Made by a program: the position numbers and the translations under genes
Shown here: positions 7,643-16,424 of the stretch, piece after piece
Layout of the letters: each line of letters starts with the position of its first letter
Numbering within the stretch: position 1 is the stretch's first letter
Notes under the pieces: model-generated
Told to the model about the DNA's origin: nothing
The model's database searches: none
What the model saw: only the letters and a program-made list of their open reading frames with translations
NCBI GenBank assembly: GCA_944383265.1
Contig: CALWOX010000006.1
Coordinates: 62,001-126,000, forward strand
From: an uncultured Lachnospiraceae bacterium
Lineage (GTDB): Bacteria; Bacillota; Clostridia; Lachnospirales; Lachnospiraceae
Direction of reading: 5' to 3'
DNA: 64,000 nt

Positions 7643-8221
7643 ATGGAACTGCTTAAGGAGAGAATAAGAAAAGACGGAATAGTAAAGGACGGAAATGTTT
7701 TAAAGGTGGATTCATTTTTGAATCACCAGATAGACGTAAAGCTTTTGGAGGAGATCGGAAAGGAATTCAAGAGAAGATTTGCGGATTGCGATATAAACAA
7801 GATACTTACTATAGAGGCGTCAGGCATAGGCATAGCTGTTGAGGTCGCAAGAGCATTCGGAGTTCCTGTTGTATTTGCAAAAAAATCAAAGACAAAGAAC
7901 ATAGCCGGAGAGGTATGGACCTCAAAGGTAATGTCATACACCCACGGAAGAGAGTTTGACATAATAGTTTCAAAGGATTTTCTCGGTAAAAATGACAAGG
8001 TGCTCATAGTTGATGATTTCCTCGCAAACGGAGCTGCCCTCGAGGGTCTCATCTCACTTGTAAAAGATGCGGGAGCAGAGCTCTGCGGCTGTGGCATAGT
8101 AATAGAAAAGGGCTTTCAGCCGGGAGGCGACTCCCTGAGAAATAAGGGTGTAAGGCTTGAGTCACTGGCTATAGTTGATGCTATGGATCCTGAGACGGGA
8201 GAGATAACCTTCAGAGAGTAA
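7643..8221 (+). CDS. xpt: Xanthine phosphoribosyltransferase
   Basis: A 192-residue type I phosphoribosyltransferase. The PRPP-binding loop VLIVDDFLANG (120-130) and the N-terminal segment MELLKERI...VLKVDSFLNHQID match bacterial Xpt throughout. It converts xanthine and PRPP to XMP in purine salvage. The 53-base gap upstream is too short for the purine riboswitch that precedes xpt in many Firmicutes. An AGAGGTGGAG ribosome site precedes the start. A strong hairpin terminator lies downstream. Confidence 0.92.
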   Translation: MELLKERIRKDGIVKDGNVLKVDSFLNHQIDVKLLEEIGKEFKRRFADCDINKILTIEASGIGIAVEVARAFGVPVVFAKKSKTKNIAGEVWTSKVMSYTHGREFDIIVSKDFLGKNDKVLIVDDFLANGAALEGLISLVKDAGAELCGCGIVIEKGFQPGGDSLRNKGVRLESLAIVDAMDPETGEITFRE

Positions 8222-8330
8222 GAAAAGAGAACATTATCGTACAGCGTGACGTAAAAATGTGGATGGGATCATGTGACGGAATGTAAAGAATCTGTTAAAA
8301 CTATACAAAAAGCATATGCGAATTTCGTGC

Positions 8331-8374
8331 AAAAGAGGGAATATGTTTAAAATCATTGCATATTCCCTCTTTTA
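8331..8374 (+). terminator. Bidirectional terminator after xpt
   Basis: AAAAGAGGGAATATG pairs perfectly with CATATTCCCTCTTTT across a 13-base loop; A and T runs flank both sides. It isolates the following operon. Confidence 0.9.
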
Positions 8375-8399
8375 GTGTTAAAATCTGCCTATAAGTTAC

Positions 8400-8437
8400 G
8401 TAAACGATTACCGTAAACCTTTACCGTAATCCTTTAC
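8400..8437 (+). promoter_or_regulatory. Triple tandem LacI-type operator array
   Basis: Three boxes of the form GTAA-N4-TTAC at 8400-8411, 8413-8424 and 8426-8437 (N4 = ACGA, ACCT, TCCT), each separated by one C, giving an exact 13-bp period. The first is close to the LacI-family/cre core (GTAAACG-TTAC). The array lies 24 bases before the regulator start codon and probably mediates sugar-responsive autoregulation and operon control. Binding is inferred. Confidence 0.75.
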
Positions 8438-8461
8438 TTAAATTGCAGAAGGGATGAGGGT

Positions 8462-9463
8462 ATGGAGAGCAGATTATCGATAAACCAGATCGCTGATATA
8501 GCAGGTTTTTCCGTAGCTACCATATCGCGGGTCATTAACAACAGAGGCGGTTATTCCAAGGAGACAGAGGAAAAAGTACACAGGATAATTGAGGAATACA
8601 ATTATACACCTAATGCCAATGCAAGCGGCTTGAGAACCAACAGGAGCCACAGTATAGGTGTTATGGTTCCTGACATTATGAACGAGTTCTTTGCAAAGAT
8701 CATAAGAGAGCTGGATCTGTATTTCCTTAAGCATCGTTATGTGGTCCTTATCTGTGACTCTAATGAGGATTCCGCGCTTGAAAATATGCACCTTCGTAAC
8801 CTTCTCACAAAAAATGTGGACGGAATTATTTATATTTCAGGGAAAAATGAGGTCCTGAAGCCTGAGCAGATAGGAGTTCCGGTAGTATATGTGGACAGAT
8901 CGCCCAAAAATGCCGAGGTACTGGTTCATTCGGATAATGTCACGGGAGGATATCTGGCCACTAAGGAGCTTATTGATGCGGGCTGCAAGAAGATCATGTT
9001 TTTCGGGGACGAGAGACTTCGCTCACCGGTGAGGCGCAGAAGAGATGGATGCAGGAAAGCCCTCAGGGAAGCGGGGTTTAAGAATGACAAAATGTTTTTT
9101 GTAGGCTCGCTGCCGGATTATGAGAGCTCAAGACAGAGGATGAGAGAGATCCTGCACGATGAGGGTTGCTATTTCGATGGTGTATTTACTACAAATGACA
9201 TGATGGCATTAGGCGTGATAGACGCTCTGAGAGAATCGGGCTACAGTGTTCCCGGGGATGTGAAGGTGGTCGGATATGACAATATCCCCACATCAGAGTT
9301 TTGTGTTCCCAAGATAACCACTGTGACTCAGGATACTAAGGAGATAGCCGACAGAGCGGCGGACGCACTTCTTAAGATGATACACGGCGAGTCCATAGAA
9401 AAAAAGGACATAATTATTCCCGTCGCACTTACAAAGAGGGAGTCTACATCCCTGACAAAATAA
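8462..9463 (+). CDS. LacI-family transcriptional regulator of the allose operon
   Basis: A 333-residue LacI/GalR repressor. The N-terminal helix-turn-helix and hinge (INQIADIAGFSVATISRVIN and YTPNANASGLR) are followed by a periplasmic-binding-protein-like sensor domain (about 62-333) with the usual end motifs PTSEFCVPKITTVTQD and TKRESTS. It heads the sugar operon and is preceded by a triple operator array, so it likely represses the operon until a sugar or sugar phosphate binds. Escherichia coli controls its allose genes with an RpiR-type protein instead, so the regulator family differs here. Confidence 0.9.
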   Translation: MESRLSINQIADIAGFSVATISRVINNRGGYSKETEEKVHRIIEEYNYTPNANASGLRTNRSHSIGVMVPDIMNEFFAKIIRELDLYFLKHRYVVLICDSNEDSALENMHLRNLLTKNVDGIIYISGKNEVLKPEQIGVPVVYVDRSPKNAEVLVHSDNVTGGYLATKELIDAGCKKIMFFGDERLRSPVRRRRDGCRKALREAGFKNDKMFFVGSLPDYESSRQRMREILHDEGCYFDGVFTTNDMMALGVIDALRESGYSVPGDVKVVGYDNIPTSEFCVPKITTVTQDTKEIADRAADALLKMIHGESIEKKDIIIPVALTKRESTSLTK

Positions 9464-9491
9464 TCCGGAAAGGAAGGTGGACATTCTATCT

Positions 9492-11009
9492 ATGGAAGCA
9501 TTAGTAAGAATGGAAAATGTTACTAAAGAGTTTCCGGGTGTCAAAGCGCTTGACAATATATCCTTTGATATAATGCCCGGGGAGGTACATATACTTCTCG
9601 GAGAGAACGGCGCAGGAAAATCGACACTCATGAAAATCTTGAGCGGAGTTTATCAACCGACTTCGGGAAAAATCTATCTTAAGGGAAAGGAGTATGACAG
9701 GCTCACCCCTAAGGATTCATATGACAACGGAATAAGCATAATATATCAGGAGCTGAGCGTTATAAACGAGCTCTCCATACTTGAGAATCTTTTTGTAGGA
9801 AAGCTTCCTTCAAAGAAGGTCATGGGTATGTCCCTTGTGGATTACAAGTACATGAACGACAAGGCAAAGGAAGTTCTCGAGAAGGTAGGAATAAAGAGAA
9901 GTCCCAACACCATGGTTGAGGACATAAGCATTTCCGAAAAGCAGCAGTGTGAGATAGCGAAGGCTCTCGTATCCAATGCGGATGTAATAATAATGGACGA
10001 GCCCACCACATCCCTTACCACCTCGGAGACAGAGCATCTTTTCAGTATCATAAGACAGCTCAAAAAAGAGGGCAAGGGTATAGTATACATCTCACACAAG
10101 ATGGATGAGATAAAGCAGATCGGAGACAGAGTTACCGTATTAAAGGACGGAACATATGTCGGCACAAGAAATGTTGAAGACGTCAGCGTGGACGACATGA
10201 TAAAGATGATGGTAGGCCGTGAGATAAAGGGAACCTACCACAATACGGAAAGTGACGACCTCTCAAAGGAACCTGTTATCTTTGAGGTAAAAAATATATC
10301 AAGGAAGGACAGAAAGGTAAACAACGTTTCCTTTGCGGTCCATAAGGGAGAGATATTAGGCTTTGCGGGGCTCGTAGGCTCAGGAAGAAGTGAGCTTATG
10401 AACGCCATATTCGGGGCCGAACCCAAGTCATCGGGAGAGGTATATATATACGGCAAAAAGGCCGAGATAAAGAGCCCCTATGACGCAATAAAGAACGGCC
10501 TTGCCATGGTTACTGAGAACAGGCGAGAGACAGGATTTTTGGATAACTTCAGCATAAAGCAGAACATATCCATAGTTCCCTTCCTTAAAACCTCGGGAGC
10601 TAAAGGCTTAACCGGTCTTGTGGACAATAAAGCGGAAAATGAATATGCGGCTAAGGAAAAGGCCGACATGAACATAAAGTGCAGAGATGTGGAGCAGAAC
10701 ATCACAGAGCTCTCCGGAGGAAACCAGCAGAAGGTCATACTCGGCAAGTGGATGGCTGCGGAGTCAAAGGTCGTTATCTTTGACGAGCCCACAAAGGGAA
10801 TCGACATAGGAAGTAAATCTGAGATATATGTACTCATGAGAAAGCTTGCAAGTGAGGGCAAGGGAGTGGTGATGGTATCCTCAGAGCTTCCCGAGCTGCT
10901 TTCCGTGTGCGACAGGATATGTGTATTCAGAGACGGCGAGATAAGAATGACCTACGATATTTCCGAGGCAACGGAAGAAAAGATAGTAAAAACATCCACA
11001 GGTGAATAA
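9492..11009 (+). CDS. alsA: Sugar ABC transporter ATPase, D-allose type (tandem ATPase domains)
   Basis: A CUT2-family (RbsA/MglA/AlsA) protein of 505 residues with two fused nucleotide-binding domains. The first has Walker A GENGAGKST (37-45) and Walker B VIIMDEPTTSL; the second has the family's degenerate P-loop (GLVGSGRSEL) but a good LSGGNQQK signature and VVIFDEPTKGID. It powers sugar import at the cytoplasmic face. Start ATG 9492 is chosen because AGGAAGG (9471-9477) is 14 bases upstream, whereas GTG 9477 overlaps that site. It is followed by permease and binding-protein genes. The allose assignment rests on the neighbours alsB, alsE and alsK. Confidence 0.88.
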   Translation: MEALVRMENVTKEFPGVKALDNISFDIMPGEVHILLGENGAGKSTLMKILSGVYQPTSGKIYLKGKEYDRLTPKDSYDNGISIIYQELSVINELSILENLFVGKLPSKKVMGMSLVDYKYMNDKAKEVLEKVGIKRSPNTMVEDISISEKQQCEIAKALVSNADVIIMDEPTTSLTTSETEHLFSIIRQLKKEGKGIVYISHKMDEIKQIGDRVTVLKDGTYVGTRNVEDVSVDDMIKMMVGREIKGTYHNTESDDLSKEPVIFEVKNISRKDRKVNNVSFAVHKGEILGFAGLVGSGRSELMNAIFGAEPKSSGEVYIYGKKAEIKSPYDAIKNGLAMVTENRRETGFLDNFSIKQNISIVPFLKTSGAKGLTGLVDNKAENEYAAKEKADMNIKCRDVEQNITELSGGNQQKVILGKWMAAESKVVIFDEPTKGIDIGSKSEIYVLMRKLASEGKGVVMVSSELPELLSVCDRICVFRDGEIRMTYDISEATEEKIVKTSTGE

Positions 11010-11021
11010 GAGGTAAGAAAA

Positions 11022-11987
11022 ATGAGCGAAAATAAAGTTAAAAAGCAAAATCAAAATTTCGGCGTTTTGTGGCAGAGATACGGAACTATAGGTATATTCC
11101 TTCTGCTTCTGGTAGTCCTTACGATAGCCAAGCCCAGCAGCGTATTCAACTCAAGCAGTATCCCCCAGATACTGAAGCAGTCATCGGTAAACATCCTTCT
11201 TGCTCTCGGAGAGTTCTTCGCAATACTTATAGCAGGTATTGACCTTTCCGTAGGAGCGGTAGCAGGACTTGTAGGTATCTTTTCGGCGCAGATGATGGTG
11301 GCGGGTATTCCTGTTCCTGTAGCTGTAGTGGCGGGTGTCCTTTTCGGAACAATAGCAGGATTTATAAACGGAATGCTTGTAAATAAGACAGACCTTCACC
11401 CCTTCATCATTACCTTGGGTACACAGTCCATATATCAGGGACTTATGCTTGTTATTTCAAAGTCTCAGAATATTTACGGCTTCCCCACAAGCTTCACCGC
11501 AACAATGAGCGCAAGCGTCGGATTCATCCCCGTGACAGTTATCATAGCTCTTATAGTTGCTGTTATACTTTGGTTCTTCACAACAAAATGCAAGGCCGGA
11601 CGTAATATATACGCCCTCGGCGGCAACAAGGACGCTGCTTGGTATTCAGGTGTTAATGTAAAGCTTCACACACTCGTTGTATTCATGATATCAGGAACCT
11701 GTTCAGGTATCGCAGGTATAGTCCTTCTCGGACGTGTAGGAGCGGCGGCTCCCACAGCAGGTACAGGCTATGAGACATATGCGATAGCAGCTTCCATCAT
11801 AGGCGGAACAAGTTTCATGGGAGGTAAAGGAAAGATCCCCGGAGTTGTTGTAGGAGGACTTATCATAGGCCTTATCAACTACGGAATGACAGCCCTTACA
11901 ATACCTTCAAGCTATCAGAAGATCGTCATGGGTGCTTTGATAATCATCTCAGTTGCCATCGATCACCTTGTAGCTACAAAGAAGTAA
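11022..11987 (+). CDS. alsC: Sugar ABC transporter permease, D-allose type
   Basis: A 321-residue polytopic membrane protein of the RbsC/AlsC family, with about eight to ten hydrophobic segments and the conserved motifs AGIDLSVGAVAGL, HPFIITLGT, GRNIYALGGN and the late GGTSFMGGKG coupling region. It would form the membrane channel as a homodimer with the tandem ATPase. It starts 12 bases after alsA, in clear operon arrangement. A 150-base AT-rich gap to the binding-protein gene follows, in which I see no convincing terminator or promoter. Confidence 0.9.
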   Translation: MSENKVKKQNQNFGVLWQRYGTIGIFLLLLVVLTIAKPSSVFNSSSIPQILKQSSVNILLALGEFFAILIAGIDLSVGAVAGLVGIFSAQMMVAGIPVPVAVVAGVLFGTIAGFINGMLVNKTDLHPFIITLGTQSIYQGLMLVISKSQNIYGFPTSFTATMSASVGFIPVTVIIALIVAVILWFFTTKCKAGRNIYALGGNKDAAWYSGVNVKLHTLVVFMISGTCSGIAGIVLLGRVGAAAPTAGTGYETYAIAASIIGGTSFMGGKGKIPGVVVGGLIIGLINYGMTALTIPSSYQKIVMGALIIISVAIDHLVATKK

Positions 11988-12140
11988 TAGAGTTAATAAA
12001 ACATAGATTCAGTTCTTAAAGTCAATTAAAATAATAAATTCATAAACAAAGATTCCAAGCCGAGCGGGCAGAGATAAGGCGTATTATTAAATTCATCAGA
12101 TGCAGCTCTGTTCGCAGGCAGAATATAAAAGGAGGAAAAA

Positions 12141-13214
12141 ATGAAAAAGAAATTATTGTCAGTAGCAGTTTTGGCCGCCATGGTAATGAGCCTTGCGGCA
12201 TGCTCATCATCAACAGATGAGACAACAACAGCAGCGGCAGAGGAGACAACAGCCGCAGAGGCTGAAGGGGATGCCGCAGAGGCGGAGACCGAGGCAGAGG
12301 CTGAGGGAGATGCAGCTGCAGCTTCAGATGCAACCTACGCTATGGTCCTTAAGACTCAGGCAACAGACTTCTGGGTAAAGATGTGGAACGGTATCGAGGC
12401 TAAGGCAGAGGAGATGGGAATAAATGTTGATCTCTATGCCGCACAGAGTGAGCAGGATCTTGAGGGACAGCTTGCTATAGTTGAGAACTGTGTAAACCAG
12501 GGCTACACAGGAATCGGTGTTGCACCTCTTTCATCAGTTAACGTTCTTCCTGCTATCGGACAGGCTACAGAGAAGGGAATCACTGTAGTAAACGTTGACG
12601 CTCAGTTCGATGTTGACGAGCTTGCAAATCAGGGCGGAGCATGCGTAGCTTTCGTTTCAACTGATAACGTCGCAGTAGGAAACAAGGGAGCACAGTGGCT
12701 TGTTGATAACCTTGAGCCCGGCTCACAGGTACTTGTAATCGAAGGAAAGTCAGGAGACCAGTCTTCAGAGGACAGAACAAATGGTGCTACACAGGCTTTT
12801 GAGGATGGCGGAATGGAAATCGTAGGAAGCCAGTCTTGCGATTGGGATCGTCAGGTTACTATGGACGCTGTTGCTACATTCATCCAGCAGTATCCCGACC
12901 TTAAGGGAATCTACTGCTGTAACGACGGTATGGCTCTCGGAGCTATGCAGGCTGTTATAAATGCTGATAAGGTAGGAGAGATCCTTGTAGTAGGTACAGA
13001 CGGCGACAAGGAAGCTGTTCAGTCAGTTGCTGACGGACAGATGAGCGCAACAGTTGCTCAGGATCCCGCTCAGATCGGCGCTATAAGCCTTGAGCTTCTT
13101 GTAGAGGCTGTTGAGGCAGGCAACAAGGGCGAGGTTGGAGTATTCCCCGAGACAACACCCGTTGAGTCAGTTCTCATTGATTCTACAAACGCTGCCGAGT
13201 ATCTTGCAGAGTAA
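12141..13214 (+). CDS. alsB: D-allose-binding lipoprotein
   Basis: A 357-residue lipoprotein: signal peptide with lipobox LAAC (Cys21), a Glu/Ala/Thr-rich linker to about residue 64, then a periplasmic-binding-protein type 1 domain. From memory, its motifs match E. coli D-allose-binding protein AlsB unusually well: APLSSVN, DNVAVGNKGA, VIEGKSGDQSSEDR, DWDRQ, CNDGMALGAMQAV, VVGTDGDKEA and QMSATVAQDPAQIGA. It captures the sugar outside the cell and hands it to the permease. A strong AGGAGG precedes the start, and a stable hairpin follows, in keeping with the high expression such proteins need. Confidence 0.88.
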   Translation: MKKKLLSVAVLAAMVMSLAACSSSTDETTTAAAEETTAAEAEGDAAEAETEAEAEGDAAAASDATYAMVLKTQATDFWVKMWNGIEAKAEEMGINVDLYAAQSEQDLEGQLAIVENCVNQGYTGIGVAPLSSVNVLPAIGQATEKGITVVNVDAQFDVDELANQGGACVAFVSTDNVAVGNKGAQWLVDNLEPGSQVLVIEGKSGDQSSEDRTNGATQAFEDGGMEIVGSQSCDWDRQVTMDAVATFIQQYPDLKGIYCCNDGMALGAMQAVINADKVGEILVVGTDGDKEAVQSVADGQMSATVAQDPAQIGAISLELLVEAVEAGNKGEVGVFPETTPVESVLIDSTNAAEYLAE

Positions 13215-13268
13215 TATCGCTTTTGCATATTGCTGATAAGGCAAAAAAATATTAATATAATTCAGAGG

Positions 13269-13303
13269 CTTGAGTCAGTATAAGTAACTTATGCTGACTC
13301 AAG
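13269..13303 (+). other. Intercistronic stem-loop between alsB and rpiB
   Basis: CTTGAGTCAG pairs with CTGACTCAAG, with inner ATAAG/CTTAT pairing. No T run follows, so it is more likely an mRNA stabiliser or partial attenuator that sets binding-protein levels above the catabolic enzymes. Confidence 0.7.
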
Positions 13304-13332
13304 TAATATTCTGAATACCGGAAGGAGACAAA

Positions 13333-13797
13333 ATGAAAATAGGATTCGGTTGCGACCATGTTGCTGTGGAGCTTAAAAATATCTTGATGGAGCATCTCAA
13401 GGAAAAAGGATATGAGTGCGTGGATTACGGCGGATACGATCCTAATGTTAAGATCAATTATCCCGAGCCCGGACTTAAGGTTGCAGAGGCAATAATGAGA
13501 GGTGATGTAGATAAGGGAGTACTTATCTGCGGAACGGGAATAGGCATCTCTCTTGCTGCAAACAAGGTGCCCGGAATAAGAGCGGCTGTATGCAGCGAGC
13601 CCTACTCGGCAAAGCTCACAGTAGAGCACAACAATGCTAATATTATCGCTATGGGAGCAAGGGTAGTAGGACCTGAGCTTGCAAAGATGATCGTTGACGA
13701 GTTCTTCGGGGCTAAGTTCCAGGGAGGCCGTCATGAGATGAGAGTAAATATGATCTCCGATATTGAGAAAAAGTACGGAGCTCATTGGCATGAATAA
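13333..13797 (+). CDS. rpiB: Ribose/allose 6-phosphate isomerase RpiB
   Basis: A 154-residue LacA/RpiB-family isomerase. The active-site cysteine is Cys66 in LICGTGIGIS and the ring-opening histidine is His99 in EHNNANI. RpiB interconverts ribose and ribulose 5-phosphates, and in allose catabolism it converts allose 6-phosphate to allulose 6-phosphate, which the neighbouring AlsE then epimerises. Position within the operon supports the allose role. The end of the gene overlaps the start of the next by 8 bases (ATGAATAA), implying translational coupling. Confidence 0.92.
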   Translation: MKIGFGCDHVAVELKNILMEHLKEKGYECVDYGGYDPNVKINYPEPGLKVAEAIMRGDVDKGVLICGTGIGISLAANKVPGIRAAVCSEPYSAKLTVEHNNANIIAMGARVVGPELAKMIVDEFFGAKFQGGRHEMRVNMISDIEKKYGAHWHE

Positions 13798-14734
13798 ACA
13801 TCTGGGAGTGGAGATAGGAGGAACAAAGCAGCAGATCGCTGTGGGAAGCGCCGAAGGAGACATATTTTTTAAGGAATCGGTAAAGCTTGACTATAAAAGG
13901 GGAGCTGAAGACATCCTTGACTGGATAAATAAAAAGGCCACAGGACTAATAAAGGAATATTCGGATATCGATTCCATAGGAGTCGGCTTCGGAGGCCCTC
14001 TTGAGAGCGCCACGGGACGTGTGCTTTGTTCCCTCCAGGTACCCGGATGGAAGGATTTCAAACTGAAGGAATGGTTTGAAAAAAGCTTCGGCAAGCGTAC
14101 AGTGGTGGTAAACGACACTGTGACAGGAGGTATTGCCGAGCTTAAGCGGGGAGCGGGAATAGGCTCCAAACGTTTATTTTATACAAATATCGGCACCGGA
14201 ATAGGCGGAGGACTTTACATAGACGGAGAGTACTATGACGGTTCGGGCTTCGGAGCGTCATATCTGGGAAATTCGTTGGTTCCCGATAAGCTTTCGAAGG
14301 TTCCGGGAAAGGCTGTAAGGCTTGAGCTCATCTGCTCCGGAAAGAGTATAGAGAAGAGGCTCTGCAGTGAAAATTATGTTCCGCAAAGCTCATCTCTTTA
14401 TAAGATACTCAGGGAAAACAGCAGTCTTTGCGCTAAAGATCTCGCAGAAGAGGCCAAGGCGGGAGACAGCTTTGCTGTTTCAGAGCTTATGATGGTTGCC
14501 GAGACATTTTCTGTAGGACTTGCAAATGTCCTTGCCCTGGAGGGGCCTGACCGGATAGTCATAGGCGGAGGAGTGGCAAAGATGGGATATATCCTCTTTG
14601 ATGCTCTCAGGAAGTATACGGATGAGTATGCCTTTATAGCAAATAAAGGGAGATATGAGATAGTGCCGTCAATGCTTATGGATGATGCGGTCCTTATCGG
14701 AGCGGTAATAGCCGCTGAAATGTTTAAAGATTGA
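13790..14734 (+). CDS. ROK-family kinase-like protein lacking the zinc motif
   Basis: A 314-residue ROK protein starting at ATG 13790 inside the end of rpiB (GGAG ribosome site at 13776). The phosphate-1 loop GVEIGGTK (6-13), the Asn108-Asp109 pair (VVNDTV; Asp is the expected base) and GTGIGGG (135-141) are present, so ATP binding and phosphotransfer are possible. The ROK signature E-x-G-H and the C-x-C-G-x-x-x-x-C zinc cluster are absent; that position reads GASYLGN. The neighbouring AlsK keeps both. It may phosphorylate a different sugar, or act as a sensor. Substrate unknown. Confidence 0.82.
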   Translation: MNKHLGVEIGGTKQQIAVGSAEGDIFFKESVKLDYKRGAEDILDWINKKATGLIKEYSDIDSIGVGFGGPLESATGRVLCSLQVPGWKDFKLKEWFEKSFGKRTVVVNDTVTGGIAELKRGAGIGSKRLFYTNIGTGIGGGLYIDGEYYDGSGFGASYLGNSLVPDKLSKVPGKAVRLELICSGKSIEKRLCSENYVPQSSSLYKILRENSSLCAKDLAEEAKAGDSFAVSELMMVAETFSVGLANVLALEGPDRIVIGGGVAKMGYILFDALRKYTDEYAFIANKGRYEIVPSMLMDDAVLIGAVIAAEMFKD

Positions 14735-14738
14735 AAAT

Positions 14739-14756
14739 AAAGCGCCAAAGCGCTTT
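14739..14756 (+). other. Small inverted repeat between the ROK gene and alsE
   Basis: AAAGCGC, 4-base loop, GCGCTTT: a perfect 7-bp stem in the intercistronic gap. Possibly an RNA processing hairpin; its TTT end also resembles a weak terminator. Confidence 0.4.
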
Positions 14757-14789
14757 CAGATATTTTGTTTATCGAAGGGAGAAAAAGCT

Positions 14790-15473
14790 ATGAAAGCAGA
14801 ATTTGCGCCTTCACTTATGTGTATGGACTTTCTTAATATAAAGGAGCAGATGGAGATACTCAACAAGCGTATCGACATGTATCACTGTGATATCATGGAC
14901 GGACATTTCTGTAAAAATATAACTCTGTCTCCGGACCTTATAAAGACCTTCGGAACTCTTACAGAGCTTCCCATGGATGTACATCTTATGACAACAAATC
15001 CTACGGACTGGATAGAACTCGTGGCTAAGGCGGGAGCAACCTATATTTCCCCGCATGCGGAGACCATAAATACAGACGCATTCAGAGTAATGAACCTTAT
15101 CGAGTCCTTGGGATGCAAGAAGGGCGTTGTTTTGAATCCCGCCACACCCTTAAGCTACATTAAGCACTATCTCAACAGGATAGATATGCTTACCATAATG
15201 ACTGTTGATGTAGGCTTTGCCGGACAGCCCTTTATAGAGGAGATGATCGATAAGATCAAAGAGGCTCGTGATTTAAGAGAAAAGTACGGATACAACTATA
15301 AGATCCAGATAGACGGCTCTTGTAATGTAAAGACCTTCAAAAGACTCAGGGACGCCGGAGCTGATGTGTTCGTTGTGGGTTCATCGGGACTTTTCAAGAA
15401 CGATCCCGATCTCAATAAAGCATGTGACATCATGTACGAAAACTTCGAGAAGGAAACGGGAGAGAGGCCTTAA
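14790..15473 (+). CDS. alsE: D-allulose-6-phosphate 3-epimerase
   Basis: A 227-residue ribulose-phosphate-3-epimerase-family TIM barrel. The variants APSLMCMDFL, HCDIMDGHF (metal ligands His32 and Asp34), NITLSPDL, VDVGFAGQPF and IDGSCN match AlsE rather than Rpe as I recall it; SLMCMD and DGSCN are the most telling. It converts allulose 6-phosphate to fructose 6-phosphate, the last step joining allose to glycolysis. It lies between two ROK genes and 2 bases before alsK. Confidence 0.9.
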   Translation: MKAEFAPSLMCMDFLNIKEQMEILNKRIDMYHCDIMDGHFCKNITLSPDLIKTFGTLTELPMDVHLMTTNPTDWIELVAKAGATYISPHAETINTDAFRVMNLIESLGCKKGVVLNPATPLSYIKHYLNRIDMLTIMTVDVGFAGQPFIEEMIDKIKEARDLREKYGYNYKIQIDGSCNVKTFKRLRDAGADVFVVGSSGLFKNDPDLNKACDIMYENFEKETGERP

Positions 15474-15475
15474 GT

Positions 15476-16396
15476 ATGGGTTATATACTTGGAATAGATG
15501 TAGGCGGTACCAACACAAGACTCGGCCTTGTCTCCGAGTCGGGAGAGCTGACCGAGTTTGTAAGGGAAGCCACGAGTCAATATAATACAGAGGGCAAGGC
15601 GGTAACTCTGTTTATGGAATTGGTAAAGAAATATATAAGTGAGCATGCAAAGAGCAAGGCTATTGATGCCATATCCGTGGGCTTTCCTTCCACTGTAGAT
15701 AAGGACAGAAAAGTAGTCATAGAGACTCCGAATATTGCGGGGCTTAACAATATCCCTGTGGTGGATACATTTGAGAAGGAATTCGGGGTTCCTGTATTTT
15801 TGGAGAGGGATACCTGCCTTATCCTTATAAACGATATGGAAAAAAACCGTATTCCCGCGGAGGGCGTGGCTATAGGGATCTACTATGGCACAGGTATAGG
15901 AAACGCAATATCCATAGACGGAAGGATATTTACAGGCAAGCATGGCGTAAGCGCGGAGCTGGGGCATATCCCTATGCGCGGAGTGGAAGGCAGATGCGGA
16001 TGCGGAAACAGCTCCTGTGCGGAGGTCGTAGCCTGCGGCAGAGCTCTTGAGGGAATAATGGAAAGGCACTTTCCCGGAGAGGATATAAGCAAGGTCTTTA
16101 CAGAGCATGGAGACTCTGAGGTAATAAAGAGGTTTGTGGACGACCTCTCCATTCCTGCCGCCACAGAGATAAATATCCTGGATCCTGATTATATAATAAT
16201 AGGCGGCGGACTTCCCAATATGGAGGGCTTCCCCAGGGAAGAGTTGGAAAGCCACATACACAGATATGCCAGAAAGCCCTTGCCGGATGAGGATCTGAGA
16301 TTTATATACTCCAAGGAAGGACAGGAGAGCGGCGTGATGGGAGCGGCTATACACGCAAGACAGGAGCTTTTGAAGAGAGAAAAAGCCGAGAGGTAA
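15476..16396 (+). CDS. alsK: D-allose kinase (ROK family)
   Basis: A 306-residue ROK kinase with a full set of motifs: phosphate-1 GIDVGGTNTR (6-15), catalytic Asp112 in ERDTC, GTGIGN (138-143), E-x-G-H at 161-164 and zinc cysteines 174, 176 and 181 (RCGCGNSSC). The segments GFPSTV, ETPNIAGL and FPREEL resemble E. coli AlsK. It phosphorylates D-allose to allose 6-phosphate with ATP in the cytoplasm. The start lies 2 bases after alsE with GGAGAGAGG upstream. Confidence 0.88.
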   Translation: MGYILGIDVGGTNTRLGLVSESGELTEFVREATSQYNTEGKAVTLFMELVKKYISEHAKSKAIDAISVGFPSTVDKDRKVVIETPNIAGLNNIPVVDTFEKEFGVPVFLERDTCLILINDMEKNRIPAEGVAIGIYYGTGIGNAISIDGRIFTGKHGVSAELGHIPMRGVEGRCGCGNSSCAEVVACGRALEGIMERHFPGEDISKVFTEHGDSEVIKRFVDDLSIPAATEINILDPDYIIIGGGLPNMEGFPREELESHIHRYARKPLPDEDLRFIYSKEGQESGVMGAAIHARQELLKREKAER

Positions 16397-16424
16397 GAAT
16401 CAATTAGGGAGAGGGGATATAATT

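Noticed and set aside
15470-16354. Minus-strand open frame of 294 codons opposite alsK
   Set aside because: It mirrors a well-supported kinase gene and its product has no recognisable composition or motif.
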